This document shows positions 25,497-33,796 of a stretch of 64,000 nt of DNA, piece after piece. A program made the translations under genes and the position numbers. Where the stretch lies: the NCBI RefSeq assembly GCF_016735675.1, contig NZ_JAERSG010000001.1, positions 806,001 through 870,000 on the forward strand, read 5' to 3'. How positions within the stretch are numbered: position 1 is the stretch's first letter; each line of letters starts with the position of its first letter. Under the pieces are notes generated by a model. The model saw nothing but the letters and a program-made list of their open reading frames with translations, was not told where the DNA came from and did no database searches. The DNA comes from Nocardioides baculatus (GTDB lineage: Bacteria; Actinomycetota; Actinomycetes; Propionibacteriales; Nocardioidaceae).

Positions 25497-26657
25497 ATGA
25501 TCGGGCGCATGACGTACGAGCTGGGCCAGGGCACCGGGCCGCTGCGGGGCGTGAAGGTGGTGGAGGTCGCGGGCATCGGGCCGGGGCCGCACGCGTGCAT
25601 GCTGCTGGCCGACCTCGGCGCCGACGTGATCCGCGTCGACCGGCCGGGCGGGGGGATGTTCGCCAGCGGCCGGGCCGACCTGCTCAACCGCGGCCGCCCG
25701 AGCGTCGCGCTCGACCTCAAGCAGCCGGCCGCCGTGGAGACGGTGCTGCGGCTCGTCGAGCACGCCGACGTCCTGGTCGAGGGGATGCGGCCCGGTGCGA
25801 CCGAGCGGCTCGGGCTCGGTCCGGACGACTGCCTGGCCCGCAACCCGCGGCTGGTCTACGGCCGGATGACCGGGTGGGGTCAGGACGGGCCGTGGGCGAC
25901 CGCAGCCGGCCACGACATGAACTACATCTCGATCACCGGCGCCCTCCACGGCCTCGGCCAGGACCGCGACCGCCCGCACTTCCCGAGCAACCTGCTCGGC
26001 GACTTCGGCGGCGGCTCGACCTACCTCGTCATCGGGATCCTCGCCGCCCTCCTCGAGGCGCGCACGAGCGGGCAGGGGCAGGTGGTCGACGCCGCGATCG
26101 TCGACGGCACCGCCCACCTCAACACCATCGCGTCGAGCTTCGCGGCGATGGGACTCGACTCGGGTCGCCGGGCCGCGGGCCTGCTCGACGGCGGCACTCC
26201 CTGGTACGACGTGTACGAGACGTCCGACGGCATGCACGTCAGCGTCGGCGCGCTCGAGCCGCAGTTCTGGTCCGCGCTGGTGGAGCGCATCGGCGTCGAG
26301 CTGCCCGACCGCGACGACCCGTCGAACCATGCCGCCATCCGCCGGGCGCTGACCGAGAGGTTCCGCGAGCGGACGCAGGCCGAGTGGGCCGAGGTGTTCG
26401 CCGGCACCGACGCCTGCGTCGCGCCCGTCGTACCCCTCGCCGACGCGCCGCACCACCCGCACCTCGCCGCGCGCGGCACCTTCGTCGAGCGCGACGGCGT
26501 CACCCAGCCGGCGCCGGCGCCACGGTTCTCACGCACCGCACCGACCCTCGACGCGCCTCCCGCGCTCCCCGGCGAGCACACCCGCGAGGCCCTGTCCGCC
26601 TGGGGCGTGACGGACGTGGACGCGCTCATCGACTCCGGTGCCGCCGTGCAAGCCTGA
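25497..26657 (+). CDS. CaiB/BaiF CoA-transferase family, alpha-methylacyl-CoA racemase-like
   Basis: 386 residues (a second ATG at 25509 would give 382). Family III CoA-transferase signatures are LRGVKVVEVAGIGPGPHACM, LADLGADVIRVDRPGG, LNRGRPSVALDLKQ and TGWGQDGPWATAAGHDMNYI. The GHDMNYISITG region carries the His of racemases, followed by RPHFPSNLLGDFGGGS with the catalytic Asp. The DFGGGS and length favour alpha-methylacyl-CoA racemase, which epimerises 2-methyl branches so that beta-oxidation can proceed. No close operon partner exists apart from the amidotransferase five bases downstream. Confidence 0.9.
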   Translation: MIGRMTYELGQGTGPLRGVKVVEVAGIGPGPHACMLLADLGADVIRVDRPGGGMFASGRADLLNRGRPSVALDLKQPAAVETVLRLVEHADVLVEGMRPGATERLGLGPDDCLARNPRLVYGRMTGWGQDGPWATAAGHDMNYISITGALHGLGQDRDRPHFPSNLLGDFGGGSTYLVIGILAALLEARTSGQGQVVDAAIVDGTAHLNTIASSFAAMGLDSGRRAAGLLDGGTPWYDVYETSDGMHVSVGALEPQFWSALVERIGVELPDRDDPSNHAAIRRALTERFRERTQAEWAEVFAGTDACVAPVVPLADAPHHPHLAARGTFVERDGVTQPAPAPRFSRTAPTLDAPPALPGEHTREALSAWGVTDVDALIDSGAAVQA

Positions 26658-26661
26658 GCCC

Positions 26662-27396
26662 GTGCGCCCCTTCCTCTTCCTCGGCACCCGCGCCGAGGAC
26701 GCCGTCGCCCAGCAGGAGTACGACGCGGTGCTGGCCGGCTGCGGCCTGCGACCCGACGAGCTGGTGCGGGTGCGGCTCGAGCAGGGTCCGCTCGGCGAGG
26801 TCGACCCCGACGCGTGGTCGGGCATCATCCTCGGCGGCGGACCGTTCAACGTGTCCGACCCGGAGGACACCAAGTCGGCCGCGCAGCGGCGGGTCGAGGC
26901 CGACCTGCACGACCTCGCCGTCCGCGTCGTCGCGGAGGACTTCCCCTTCCTCGGCGCCTGCTACGGCATCGGCGTGCTGGGCCGGCTGGGCGGCGGGTCC
27001 GTCGACCGCACCTGGGGGGAGCCGATCGGCGCGCTGCCGGTCACGCTGACCGAGGCGGGTCGCGCCGATCCCCTCTTCGGCCCGTTGCCGCCCGAGTTCG
27101 CCGCCTTCCTCGGCCACAAGGAGGCGGTCGCGCGGCTGCCGGAGGGCGCGGTCCTGCTGGCCTCGACCGACACCTGCCCGGTCCACGCGTTCCGCCTCGG
27201 GCTCAACGTCTACGCGACCCAGTTCCACCCCGAGCTCGACGCCGTCGCCCTCTGCGACCGGGTCGACGCCTACAGCGCCCACGGCTACTACGAGCCCCAC
27301 GAGCAGGAGCAGCTCAAGGCCGCCGCGCGCGAGGCGCTGGTGACCGAGCCGGTGCGGCTGCTCGCGAGGTTCGTGGAGCTGTACGCCCGGGGCTGA
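26662..27396 (+). CDS. class I glutamine amidotransferase
   Basis: 244 residues from GTG 26662. The triad is present: Cys100 in FLGACYGIGVLG, and His189/Glu191 in ATQFHPELD; GIILGGGPFNVSD forms the oxyanion region. It is a stand-alone GATase of the GMP-synthase-like type, which releases ammonia from glutamine for an unknown acceptor, or acts as a gamma-glutamyl hydrolase. It follows the CoA-transferase by four bases, so they are probably co-transcribed without an obvious functional link. Confidence 0.85.
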   Translation: MRPFLFLGTRAEDAVAQQEYDAVLAGCGLRPDELVRVRLEQGPLGEVDPDAWSGIILGGGPFNVSDPEDTKSAAQRRVEADLHDLAVRVVAEDFPFLGACYGIGVLGRLGGGSVDRTWGEPIGALPVTLTEAGRADPLFGPLPPEFAAFLGHKEAVARLPEGAVLLASTDTCPVHAFRLGLNVYATQFHPELDAVALCDRVDAYSAHGYYEPHEQEQLKAAAREALVTEPVRLLARFVELYARG

Positions 27397-27398
27397 GG

Positions 27399-27415
27399 TG
27401 TAACTCATAGTTACA
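27399..27415. promoter_or_regulatory. TGTAACT-CAT-AGTTACA operator-like inverted repeat
   Basis: A perfect 7-bp inverted repeat with 3-bp spacer, 30 bases upstream of the monooxygenase start. Size and symmetry fit TetR- or LacI-class dimers. A LacI-type gene follows the monooxygenase, but no known binder of this sequence is adjacent. Confidence 0.55.
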
Positions 27416-27445
27416 TCGGCGGCCGGGCGGCCTAGATTGGACGGC

Positions 27446-28894
27446 ATGACGAAGGCCGAGCACGTCGACGTGCTGATCATCGGGGCGGGGTTGTCGGGCA
27501 TCGGCGCGGCGGCCCACTTGGCCAAGGACCTGCCCTCGACGTCGTACGCCGTCCTCGAGCGCCGCGCGGTCAGCGGCGGGACGTGGGACCTCTTCCGCTA
27601 CCCCGGTGTGCGCTCGGACTCCGACATGCACACGCTCGGCTACCGCTTCCGGCCGTGGCGCGGCACCGTCGCGCTCGCCGACGGCCAGTCGATCCTCGAC
27701 TACGTCCGCGACACCGCGCACGAGTACGGCGTCGACGAGCACGTCCGCTACGGCCACCACGTCACCTCGGCCGCATGGGACTCGACGACCGCGCAGTGGA
27801 CGGTGACGTCCCGGGTCGACGGCGAGACCCGGACGATCACCGCCGACTTCCTCTGGTCGTGCAGCGGCTACTACGACTACGACGAGGGCTACACCCCCGA
27901 GATCGCCGGCCGGGACCGCTTCCGCGGCCAGGTCGTGCACCCCCAGCACTGGCCCGAGGACCTCGACCACACCGGCAAGCGCCTGGTGGTCATCGGCTCG
28001 GGTGCGACCGCGGTGACCCTGGTGCCGGCGCTGGCCGCCAGCGGTGCGAGCCACGTGACGATGCTCCAGCGCTCGCCGACGTACGTCATCTCGGTGCCGG
28101 GCAACGACGCGGTCAAGGGACGCCTCACCCGGCTGGTCGGTGAGGAGAGGTCCTACTCCCTGACCCGCTGGAAGAACATCGTGCTCCAGTCGGCGCTCTA
28201 CCGGGTCAGCCGCGCGCGCCCGGACCTGGTGCGGAAGGTGGTCCGCAAGACCAACGTCGCCCAGCTGCCCGTGGGCTACGAGGTCGACACCCACTTCAAC
28301 CCGTCCTACGACCCCTGGGACCAGCGGATGTGCCTGGTGCCGGACGGCGACCTCTTCGCCGCGATCAAGGACGGCTCCGCCTCGGTGGTCACCGACCGCA
28401 TCGCGACCTTCACCGAGACCGGCCTCGAGCTCGTCTCCGGCGAGCACCTCGACGCCGAGGTCGTCGTGACCGCGACGGGCCTCAACCTCCAGGTCTTCGG
28501 CGGCACCGAGCTCTCCGTCGACGGCGAGCAGGTCAAGCCGCACGAGACCATGGCCTACCGCGCGATGATGCTGTCGGGCGTGCCCAACTTCGCCTTCACG
28601 ATCGGCTACACCAACGCGTCGTGGACGCTCAAGGCCGACCTCGTCGCGGAGTACGTCGTCCGGGTGCTGAAGCGGCTGCGCTCCACCGGCACCCGCAGCG
28701 TCGTACCCGTGCGGGACGAGTCGGTCGCCGAGGAGCCGCTGATGGACCTCGACTCGGGCTACGTCCAGCGGATGGTCCACACGCTGCCGCGCCAGGGCAC
28801 GGTGGCGCCGTGGGCGCTGAAGCAGAACTACCTCTACGACGCGGCCAGGCTCCGCACCGCCAGGCTCGACGACGGCGTCCTTCGCTGGTCCTGA
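27446..28894 (+). CDS. flavin-containing monooxygenase (Baeyer-Villiger type)
   Basis: 482 residues from ATG 27446. FAD site VLIIGAGLSGIGAAAHLA (about residues 10-27), then GGTWDLFRYPGVRSDSDMHT (FMO/BVMO signature region), FLWSCSGYYDYDEGYTPEI, FRGQVVHPQHWPEDLDHTGK (fingerprint-like) and the NADPH site VVIGSGATAVTL. The family oxidises ketones to esters or oxygenates soft heteroatoms. The EthA/MO14-like layout (NFAFTIGYTNASWTLKADL) suggests an EthA-type BVMO. A palindromic operator precedes it and a LacI-type regulator follows by 29 bases. Confidence 0.9.
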   Translation: MTKAEHVDVLIIGAGLSGIGAAAHLAKDLPSTSYAVLERRAVSGGTWDLFRYPGVRSDSDMHTLGYRFRPWRGTVALADGQSILDYVRDTAHEYGVDEHVRYGHHVTSAAWDSTTAQWTVTSRVDGETRTITADFLWSCSGYYDYDEGYTPEIAGRDRFRGQVVHPQHWPEDLDHTGKRLVVIGSGATAVTLVPALAASGASHVTMLQRSPTYVISVPGNDAVKGRLTRLVGEERSYSLTRWKNIVLQSALYRVSRARPDLVRKVVRKTNVAQLPVGYEVDTHFNPSYDPWDQRMCLVPDGDLFAAIKDGSASVVTDRIATFTETGLELVSGEHLDAEVVVTATGLNLQVFGGTELSVDGEQVKPHETMAYRAMMLSGVPNFAFTIGYTNASWTLKADLVAEYVVRVLKRLRSTGTRSVVPVRDESVAEEPLMDLDSGYVQRMVHTLPRQGTVAPWALKQNYLYDAARLRTARLDDGVLRWS

Positions 28895-28923
28895 GCGCGG
28901 ACTCCGGCAGCTACCGTGGCGGC

Positions 28924-29949
28924 GTGAGCATCCCGCCGTCCGCCGGTTCGCCGACCCTCGACGAGGTGGCCCGGGTCGCGGGTGTCTCCCGGGCGACGGC
29001 GTCGCGGGCGATCAACGGCGGTCAACGGGTCAGTGCCCGCGCGCAGTCCGCGGTGGAGACGGCAGTGCGGACGCTCGGCTACGTCCCGAACCCGGCGGCC
29101 CGCAGCCTGGTCACCCGGCGTACGGACTCCGTCGCCGTGCTGGTGCCCGAGCCCGATGACCGGGTCTTCTCCGACCCGTTCTTCGCCGGGACCCTGCGCG
29201 GCGTCAACCGCGTGCTGTCCGCGCGCGACATCCAGCTGGTGCTGCTGCTCACCCGCCCCGGCGCTGACACCGCCCGCACGCTGCGCTACCTCACCACCCG
29301 CCACGTCGACGGTGCGATCGTCATCTCGCACCACCGCGACGACCGGTTGGCCGAGCACCTCGCCGACAGCGGCCTGCCGTGCGTCTTCGGCGGTCGGCCG
29401 TGGACCGGCGGCGACCGGGTCGCCTACGTCGACGTCGACAACACCGCGGGCGAGCGCGCGGTCACCGAGCTGCTCATCGCCCGCGGGTGCACCCGCATCG
29501 GCACCATCGCCGGCCCGGCCGACATGACGGCCGCCGCCGACCGCCTCGCCGGCTGGCGTCGGGCGATGGCCGACGCCGGCCTGTCGACCGACGCCGTCGA
29601 GCACGGCGACTTCACCGAGGACAGCGGGGTCGCCGCGGCCCGCGCGCTGATGGCACGGCACCCCGACCTCGACGGCCTCGTCGTCGCCTCCGACCTGATG
29701 GCCGCGGGCGCCCTCCGGGTGCTGGCCGACCTGGGCCGCCGGGTGCCCGACGACATCGCCGTCGTCGGCTTCGACGACCTCGGGGTCGCGGAGCGGACGA
29801 CCCCGCGCCTCACCACGGTCCGTCAGCCGGTCGAGGAGATGGCCGAGCGGGCGACCCGGATGCTGCTCGAGCGGGTGGACGGCGTCGATGCCAGCCACCC
29901 GGTGCAGGTCGTCGTACCGCCCACAGTGGTGCGGCGCGACAGCGCGTAA
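28924..29949 (+). CDS. LacI family transcriptional regulator
   Basis: 341 residues from GTG 28924. The N-terminal HTH is canonical (TLDEVARVAGVSRATASRAI, hinge YVPNPAARSLVTRRTD), followed by a periplasmic-binding-protein-like sensor domain (SVAVLVPEPDDRVFSDPFFA, VDGAIVISHHRDD, VVGFDDLGVAERTTPRLTTV). Such proteins usually respond to sugars. No sugar genes are adjacent; the monooxygenase upstream may be a target, or a distant regulon. It converges with arsC one base away. Confidence 0.9.
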   Translation: MSIPPSAGSPTLDEVARVAGVSRATASRAINGGQRVSARAQSAVETAVRTLGYVPNPAARSLVTRRTDSVAVLVPEPDDRVFSDPFFAGTLRGVNRVLSARDIQLVLLLTRPGADTARTLRYLTTRHVDGAIVISHHRDDRLAEHLADSGLPCVFGGRPWTGGDRVAYVDVDNTAGERAVTELLIARGCTRIGTIAGPADMTAAADRLAGWRRAMADAGLSTDAVEHGDFTEDSGVAAARALMARHPDLDGLVVASDLMAAGALRVLADLGRRVPDDIAVVGFDDLGVAERTTPRLTTVRQPVEEMAERATRMLLERVDGVDASHPVQVVVPPTVVRRDSA

Positions 29950-29950
29950 G

Positions 29951-30346
29951 TCAGAGCGAGGCGATCAGTGCCTCGACCCGGGCCTTGATCTCGTCGCGGA
30001 TCGGACGGACGGCCTCGATGCCCTGACCGGCGGGGTCGTCGAGCGCCCAGTCCTCGTAGCGGGTGCCGGGGTAGAAGGGGCAGGCGTCGCCGCAGCCCAT
30101 CGTGACGACGACGTCGGACTGCTGGACCGCCGAGTCGCTCAGCAGCTTGGGCTGCTCGCCGGCGATGTCGATGCCGACCTCGGCCATCGCCTCGACGGCG
30201 ACCGGGTTGATCGAGTCCTTGGGTGCCGATCCCGCGGAGAGCACCTCGACGCGGTCGCCGGCGAGGTGGCGCAGCCAGCCGGCGGCCATCTGCGAGCGGC
30301 CGGCGTTGTGCACGCAGACGAAGAGGACGGTGTGCTGGTCAGTCAT
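29951..30346 (-). CDS. arsC: arsenate reductase, low-molecular-weight phosphatase type
   Basis: 131 residues with the PTP loop C-X5-R at Cys11-Arg17 (FVCVHNAGRSQ) and two further Cys in MGCGDACPFYPG (85 and 89), matching thioredoxin-linked ArsC. LDDPAGQ carries the general-acid Asp. It reduces arsenate to arsenite in the cytosol using a Cys cascade with thioredoxin or mycothiol. The ATG overlaps the aquaporin gene by eight bases, so arsR-aqpS-arsC is one operon. Confidence 0.92.
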   Translation of the reverse strand: MTDQHTVLFVCVHNAGRSQMAAGWLRHLAGDRVEVLSAGSAPKDSINPVAVEAMAEVGIDIAGEQPKLLSDSAVQQSDVVVTMGCGDACPFYPGTRYEDWALDDPAGQGIEAVRPIRDEIKARVEALIASL

Positions 30347-31022
30347 CGGAGGCCTCCAGGGGCGAGGGCGTCGGGTGGAGCAGGCGCACCACGCCGAGGG
30401 CGACGCCGCCCCCGACGAGCTGCATCAGGACGAACATCGGGACCGACGCCGGGCTGATCCCGGCGAAGGTGTCCGACAGGGTGCGCGCGATCGTGACGGC
30501 CGGGTTGGCGAAGCTCGTCGACGAGGTGAACCAGTACGCCGCCACGATCCAGCCGGCGACCGCCCAGGCGATGGCGTCGGTCCGGCCGGCGCGGACGCAG
30601 CCGAGGATGACGAGCACCAGCCCGGCGGTGGCGACGACCTCGCCGAGCCACAGCCCGCTCCCGGTCCGGTCGTGCGTCGAGAGGTCGATCGCGGACAGGT
30701 CGAACATCAGGTTCGCGACGATCGCCCCGAGCGCCCCACCCACCACCTGGGCGACGACGAGGGCGGCGGCGGTGCCGGCCGGAACCACCCGGAGGACGAC
30801 CTCGACCAGCGTCACGACCGGGTTGAACGCCGCTGACACCGGCTGCAGCGCCACGATCAGCGCGACCAGCACGGCACCGGTCGCCAGGGAGTTGGCCAGC
30901 AGCTGGAGCGCGACGTCGTCGGTGAGCTCGGTCGCCATCACGCCGGAGCCGACCACGGTGGCGACGAGCAGCATCGTCCCGACCAGCTCTGCGGTGACGC
31001 GCGGGACCAGTGCCGGGGTCAT
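30339..31022 (-). CDS. aqpS: MIP/aquaporin family channel of the ars operon (AqpS-like)
   Basis: 227 residues with six membrane helices and two half-helix motifs, FNPVVT (NPV at 67-69) and FANPAVT (NPA at 173-175). It thus has the aquaglyceroporin fold with a changed first NPA. It lies between arsR and arsC with overlaps on both sides (ATGA with arsR). In Sinorhizobium meliloti, AqpS in the same position lets arsenite made by ArsC leave down its gradient; the same job is inferred here. No ArsB or Acr3 pump is present in the locus. Confidence 0.88.
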   Translation of the reverse strand: MTPALVPRVTAELVGTMLLVATVVGSGVMATELTDDVALQLLANSLATGAVLVALIVALQPVSAAFNPVVTLVEVVLRVVPAGTAAALVVAQVVGGALGAIVANLMFDLSAIDLSTHDRTGSGLWLGEVVATAGLVLVILGCVRAGRTDAIAWAVAGWIVAAYWFTSSTSFANPAVTIARTLSDTFAGISPASVPMFVLMQLVGGGVALGVVRLLHPTPSPLEASDD

Positions 31023-31387
31023 GCGCTTCCGCCGATGAGCGCGGCGATGTCGGCCAGCACCTCACGGCGTACGGCGTAGTAGACCCAGACGCCCCGCTTG
31101 GTCCGGTCGAGGATGCCGGCCTCGTGCAGCACCTTGAGGTGGTGGCTGATCGTCGGCTGCGAGAGGTCGAAGGAGTCGTTGAGGTCGCACACGCACGCCT
31201 CGCCGCCCTCGCTCGCGGCCACGATCGAGACCAGCCGGAGGCGCACCGGGTCGGCGAGAGCCTTCAGCAGGGGCACGACCTGCTCGGCGCGCTCGAGCGA
31301 CAGGGGCTCGCGCAGGAGCGGGGAGCAGCACGCGGCCGTCTCGACGGGGGTGAGGGTGAGCTGGGACCCGGCGGCAGACTTCGACAC
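31019..31387 (-). CDS. arsR: ArsR family arsenic-responsive repressor
   Basis: 122 residues. Winged helix: LKALADPVRLRLVSIVAASE, then FDLSQPTISHHLKVLHEAGI and the wing TKRGVWVYYAV. Candidate As(III) ligands are Cys20-Cys21 (TAACCSPLL) and Cys65/Cys67 (EACVCDLN) at the recognition region; such placement is typical of actinobacterial ArsR. It heads the arsR-aqpS-arsC operon and faces arsI across a short region with two symmetric AT-rich sites. It should repress both directions and release DNA on binding arsenite or organoarsenicals. Confidence 0.92.
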   Translation of the reverse strand: MSKSAAGSQLTLTPVETAACCSPLLREPLSLERAEQVVPLLKALADPVRLRLVSIVAASEGGEACVCDLNDSFDLSQPTISHHLKVLHEAGILDRTKRGVWVYYAVRREVLADIAALIGGSA

Positions 31388-31388
31388 A

Positions 31389-31453
31389 AATCAATATTGA
31401 CAGAGATCGATGTCTGGTGCAATCTCAACACATCGACAACCGTCAATATGAAT
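31389..31453. promoter_or_regulatory. paired ArsR operators in the arsR/arsI divergent promoter
   Basis: Left site 31389-31413 (AATCAATATTGACAG...ATCGATGT) and right site 31430-31453 (ACATCGACAACCGTCAATAT...) are inverted copies of each other. The AT-rich core ATATTGA stands out against the GC-rich background and matches ArsR/SmtB operator composition. One copy lies near each start, so divergent control by ArsR is very likely. Confidence 0.75.
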
Positions 31454-31464
31454 GGAGCACCACC

Positions 31465-31905
31465 ATGTCCCGCCTGCAGCTCGCCCTCAACGTCGACGAC
31501 CTCGAGACGTCGATCGCCTTCTACTCCGCGCTCTTCGGCACCGAGCCGCACAAGCTCCGTCCGGGCTATGCCAACTTCGCCGTGGCCGAGCCGCCGCTCA
31601 AGCTCGTGCTCATCGAGAACCCCGGCAAGGGCGGCAGCGTCAACCACCTCGGCGTGGAGGTCGCGGACGTCGACACCGTCGACGCCGAGCTCACTCGCCT
31701 GGCGGCGTCCGGCTTCGCGACGACCGAGGAGCGCGACACCACCTGCTGCTACGCCAAGCAGGACAAGTTCTGGGTGCAGGGGACCCCGGACGGCGAGCGG
31801 TGGGAGGTCTACACGATCACCGACGACCTGACGGGCCCGGGCGATGTCGTCGTCGAGGAGTCCCGCGAGCACCTCACCGGGGAGCCGCAGCCCTGCTGCG
31901 CATGA
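31465..31905 (+). CDS. arsI: ArsI/CadI-type vicinal-oxygen-chelate protein (C-As lyase)
   Basis: 146 residues from ATG 31465. VOC beta-alpha-beta-beta-beta repeats: LQLALNVDDLETSIAFYSAL, NPGKGGSVNHLGVEV (metal-ligand His61) and DGERWEVYTITDD (second-half Glu). The vicinal pair Cys94-Cys95 (DTTCCYAKQDKFWV) is the organoarsenical-binding mark of ArsI, a dioxygenase that cleaves the carbon-arsenic bond of trivalent organoarsenicals. A CC pair at the C-terminus (PQPCCA) is additional. It is divergent from arsR through shared operators, which supports an arsenic role; CadI annotation is the older name for similar proteins. Confidence 0.88.
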   Translation: MSRLQLALNVDDLETSIAFYSALFGTEPHKLRPGYANFAVAEPPLKLVLIENPGKGGSVNHLGVEVADVDTVDAELTRLAASGFATTEERDTTCCYAKQDKFWVQGTPDGERWEVYTITDDLTGPGDVVVEESREHLTGEPQPCCA

Positions 31906-31953
31906 GGGTCGGCCGGGCGGCTGAGGTCGGACTCACACGGCAACGGATTCGCG

Positions 31954-32135
31954 GGAACACCACCTGTCCCACTAGCGTTGACACCTCAGACGCCCGGCCG
32001 GTCTTGCCCCGGGCGCAGGTAGCTGCCCCTCGCACCACTGGGGCGGCACCCTTCCTCAGCACTTGAGGCACGTAGATCGCGCACATCACAGAAGCGCGGC
32101 ACACGGTGGCGAGACGCCAACCGAAAGCAACTCAC
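31954..32135 (+). promoter_or_regulatory. ECF-like promoter and long leader of the DEAD-box helicase gene
   Basis: GGAAC at 31954-31958, a 17-base gap and CGTT at 31976-31979 resemble stress ECF-sigma promoters (SigE/SigR type). The following about 155 untranslated bases hold a hairpin (GCTGCCCC pairing with GGGGCGGC around 32021-32046) before ATG 32136. Long structured leaders are common for cold- or stress-induced RNA helicases. Nothing else is seen in 31906-32135. Confidence 0.4.
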
Positions 32136-33662
32136 ATGAACTTCGCCGACCTCGGCGTGCCCACGACGCTTGCCCAGATCCTGGAGCAGCAGGGCATCAC
32201 CACTCCCACCCCGATCCAGACCGCGACGCTGCCCGACAGCCTCGCCGGTCGCGACGTCCTCGGCCGTGGCCGCACCGGCTCCGGCAAGACGTACGCCTTC
32301 CTCCTCCCGCTCGTCGCCCGACTCGACGCGAGCAAGATGCCGGCCATGTCGCGCAAGCCGCGCGCGCTGATCCTGGCGCCGACCCGCGAGCTCGTCGGCC
32401 AGATCCACGCGGCCCTGCAGCCGCTGGCGAAGGCCGCCGGCCTGTCGTCCGTCGTCGTCTACGGCGGCGTCGGCCAGAACCCGCAGGTGACCGCGCTCAA
32501 GAAGGGCGTCGACATCGTCATCGCCTGCCCGGGCCGGCTCGAGGACCTCATGGGCCAGGGCTACGCCGACCTGTCGGCGATCGAGATCACCATCCTCGAC
32601 GAGGCCGACCACATGGCCGACCTCGGCTTCCTGCCCGGCGTCCGTCGGATCATGGACAAGACCCCGCAGTCGGGCCAGCGGATGCTGTTCTCCGCCACGC
32701 TCGACAAGGCGATCGACGTCCTGGTCAAGCGGTTCCTGACCAACGCCGTCACCCACGAGGCCGACTCCGCGCAGTCGCCGGTCTCGACCATGCACCACCA
32801 CGTGCTGCACCTCAGTCGCGAGCAGCGCGTACCCGTGCTCGTCGACCTGACCAGCGCGCCCGGTCGCACGGTGGTCTTCACCCGCACCAAGCACGGCGCC
32901 AAGGCGCTCGCCCGCCAGCTCAACAAGAGCGGCGTGCCCACGGTCGACCTGCACGGCAACCTGTCGCAGAACGCCCGCACCCGCAACATGGAGGCGTTCC
33001 ACTCCGGGACCGCCACCACGCTGGTCGCGACCGACATCGCGGCGCGCGGCATCCACGTCGACGACGTGGCCCTCGTCGTGCACGCCGACCCGCCGGTCGA
33101 GCACAAGGCCTACCTGCACCGCTCCGGTCGTACGGCCCGCGCCGGCAATGAGGGCACCGTCATCACCCTGATGACCGACGAGCAGCAGCGCGACGTGCGC
33201 GACCTGACCCGGCTGGCCGGCATCAAGCCGACCACCACCAAGGTCAACGGCCCGAGCCACCCCGTGCTCGTCCAGCTCGCCCCCGGTGAGCGCAGCCTTC
33301 CCGGCGGCCTCACCATCGAGGCCCCGGCCTCGACGGGTGGCGGCGGTCGCTCGACGGGCGCCAACGCCCAGCGCAAGCGCGCCCGCAGCACGGGCCAGAC
33401 CGGTGGCAAGTCGCGTCGCGGCAACCCGGCGTCCTACACCAGCGAGACCGGCAAGCCGTCCGGCCCGTCCGGCTCGGCCACCGGTGGCGGCGGCCAGCGC
33501 CGTCGCTCCGGCGGCGGCCAGGGCGGCCAGGGCGGCTCCGGCGGCGGCCAGGGTGGTGGCGGCAACCGTCGTCGTCGCTCCGGTGGCGGCGGCCAGTCCT
33601 CGCAGGGCGGCCAGCGCAGCGGCGGGGGCCACAGCGCGGCGTCGTTCTCGCGCGGCCGCTGA
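32136..33662 (+). CDS. DEAD-box ATP-dependent RNA helicase (RhlE/CsdA-like)
   Basis: 508 residues from ATG 32136. Core motifs: Q motif TPTPIQTATLP, motif I GRGRTGSGKT (about 43-52), Ia APTRELVGQ, II DEAD (155-158), III SAT, then ARGIHVDDV (V) and HRSGRTARAG (VI). The last about 140 residues form a Gly/Ser/Arg/Gln-rich low-complexity tail (GGGQRRRSGGGQGGQGG), typical of actinobacterial RhlE-like proteins and probably RNA-binding. It unwinds short RNA duplexes in ribosome assembly or RNA decay, often in the cold. A start 30 bases upstream is open but would add ten non-homologous residues. Confidence 0.93.
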   Translation: MNFADLGVPTTLAQILEQQGITTPTPIQTATLPDSLAGRDVLGRGRTGSGKTYAFLLPLVARLDASKMPAMSRKPRALILAPTRELVGQIHAALQPLAKAAGLSSVVVYGGVGQNPQVTALKKGVDIVIACPGRLEDLMGQGYADLSAIEITILDEADHMADLGFLPGVRRIMDKTPQSGQRMLFSATLDKAIDVLVKRFLTNAVTHEADSAQSPVSTMHHHVLHLSREQRVPVLVDLTSAPGRTVVFTRTKHGAKALARQLNKSGVPTVDLHGNLSQNARTRNMEAFHSGTATTLVATDIAARGIHVDDVALVVHADPPVEHKAYLHRSGRTARAGNEGTVITLMTDEQQRDVRDLTRLAGIKPTTTKVNGPSHPVLVQLAPGERSLPGGLTIEAPASTGGGGRSTGANAQRKRARSTGQTGGKSRRGNPASYTSETGKPSGPSGSATGGGGQRRRSGGGQGGQGGSGGGQGGGGNRRRRSGGGGQSSQGGQRSGGGHSAASFSRGR

Positions 33663-33685
33663 CCGCAGCACCCCCGCATCCTCCG

Positions 33686-33776
33686 ACCGCTGGTCGAGGA
33701 AGGCGCCCTGGCGCCTGTCGCGAGACCTGACCGGGTCTCGTGACGGTCGCTGCGCGACCTCCTCGACCAGCGGTCG
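33686..33776. repeat. long composite hairpin of the TGGTCGAGG repeat family
   Basis: GACCGCTGGTCGAGGA on the left pairs with TCCTCGACCAGCGGTC on the right, and the inner arms carry GCGAGACC/GGTCTCGT. It lies 24 bases after the helicase stop and may also act as a terminator. The pattern resembles the repeats around the GIY-YIG gene (TGGTTGAGG...GAAACC). Confidence 0.65.
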
Positions 33777-33796
33777 TGTGCGTGTGCCGACGACCC

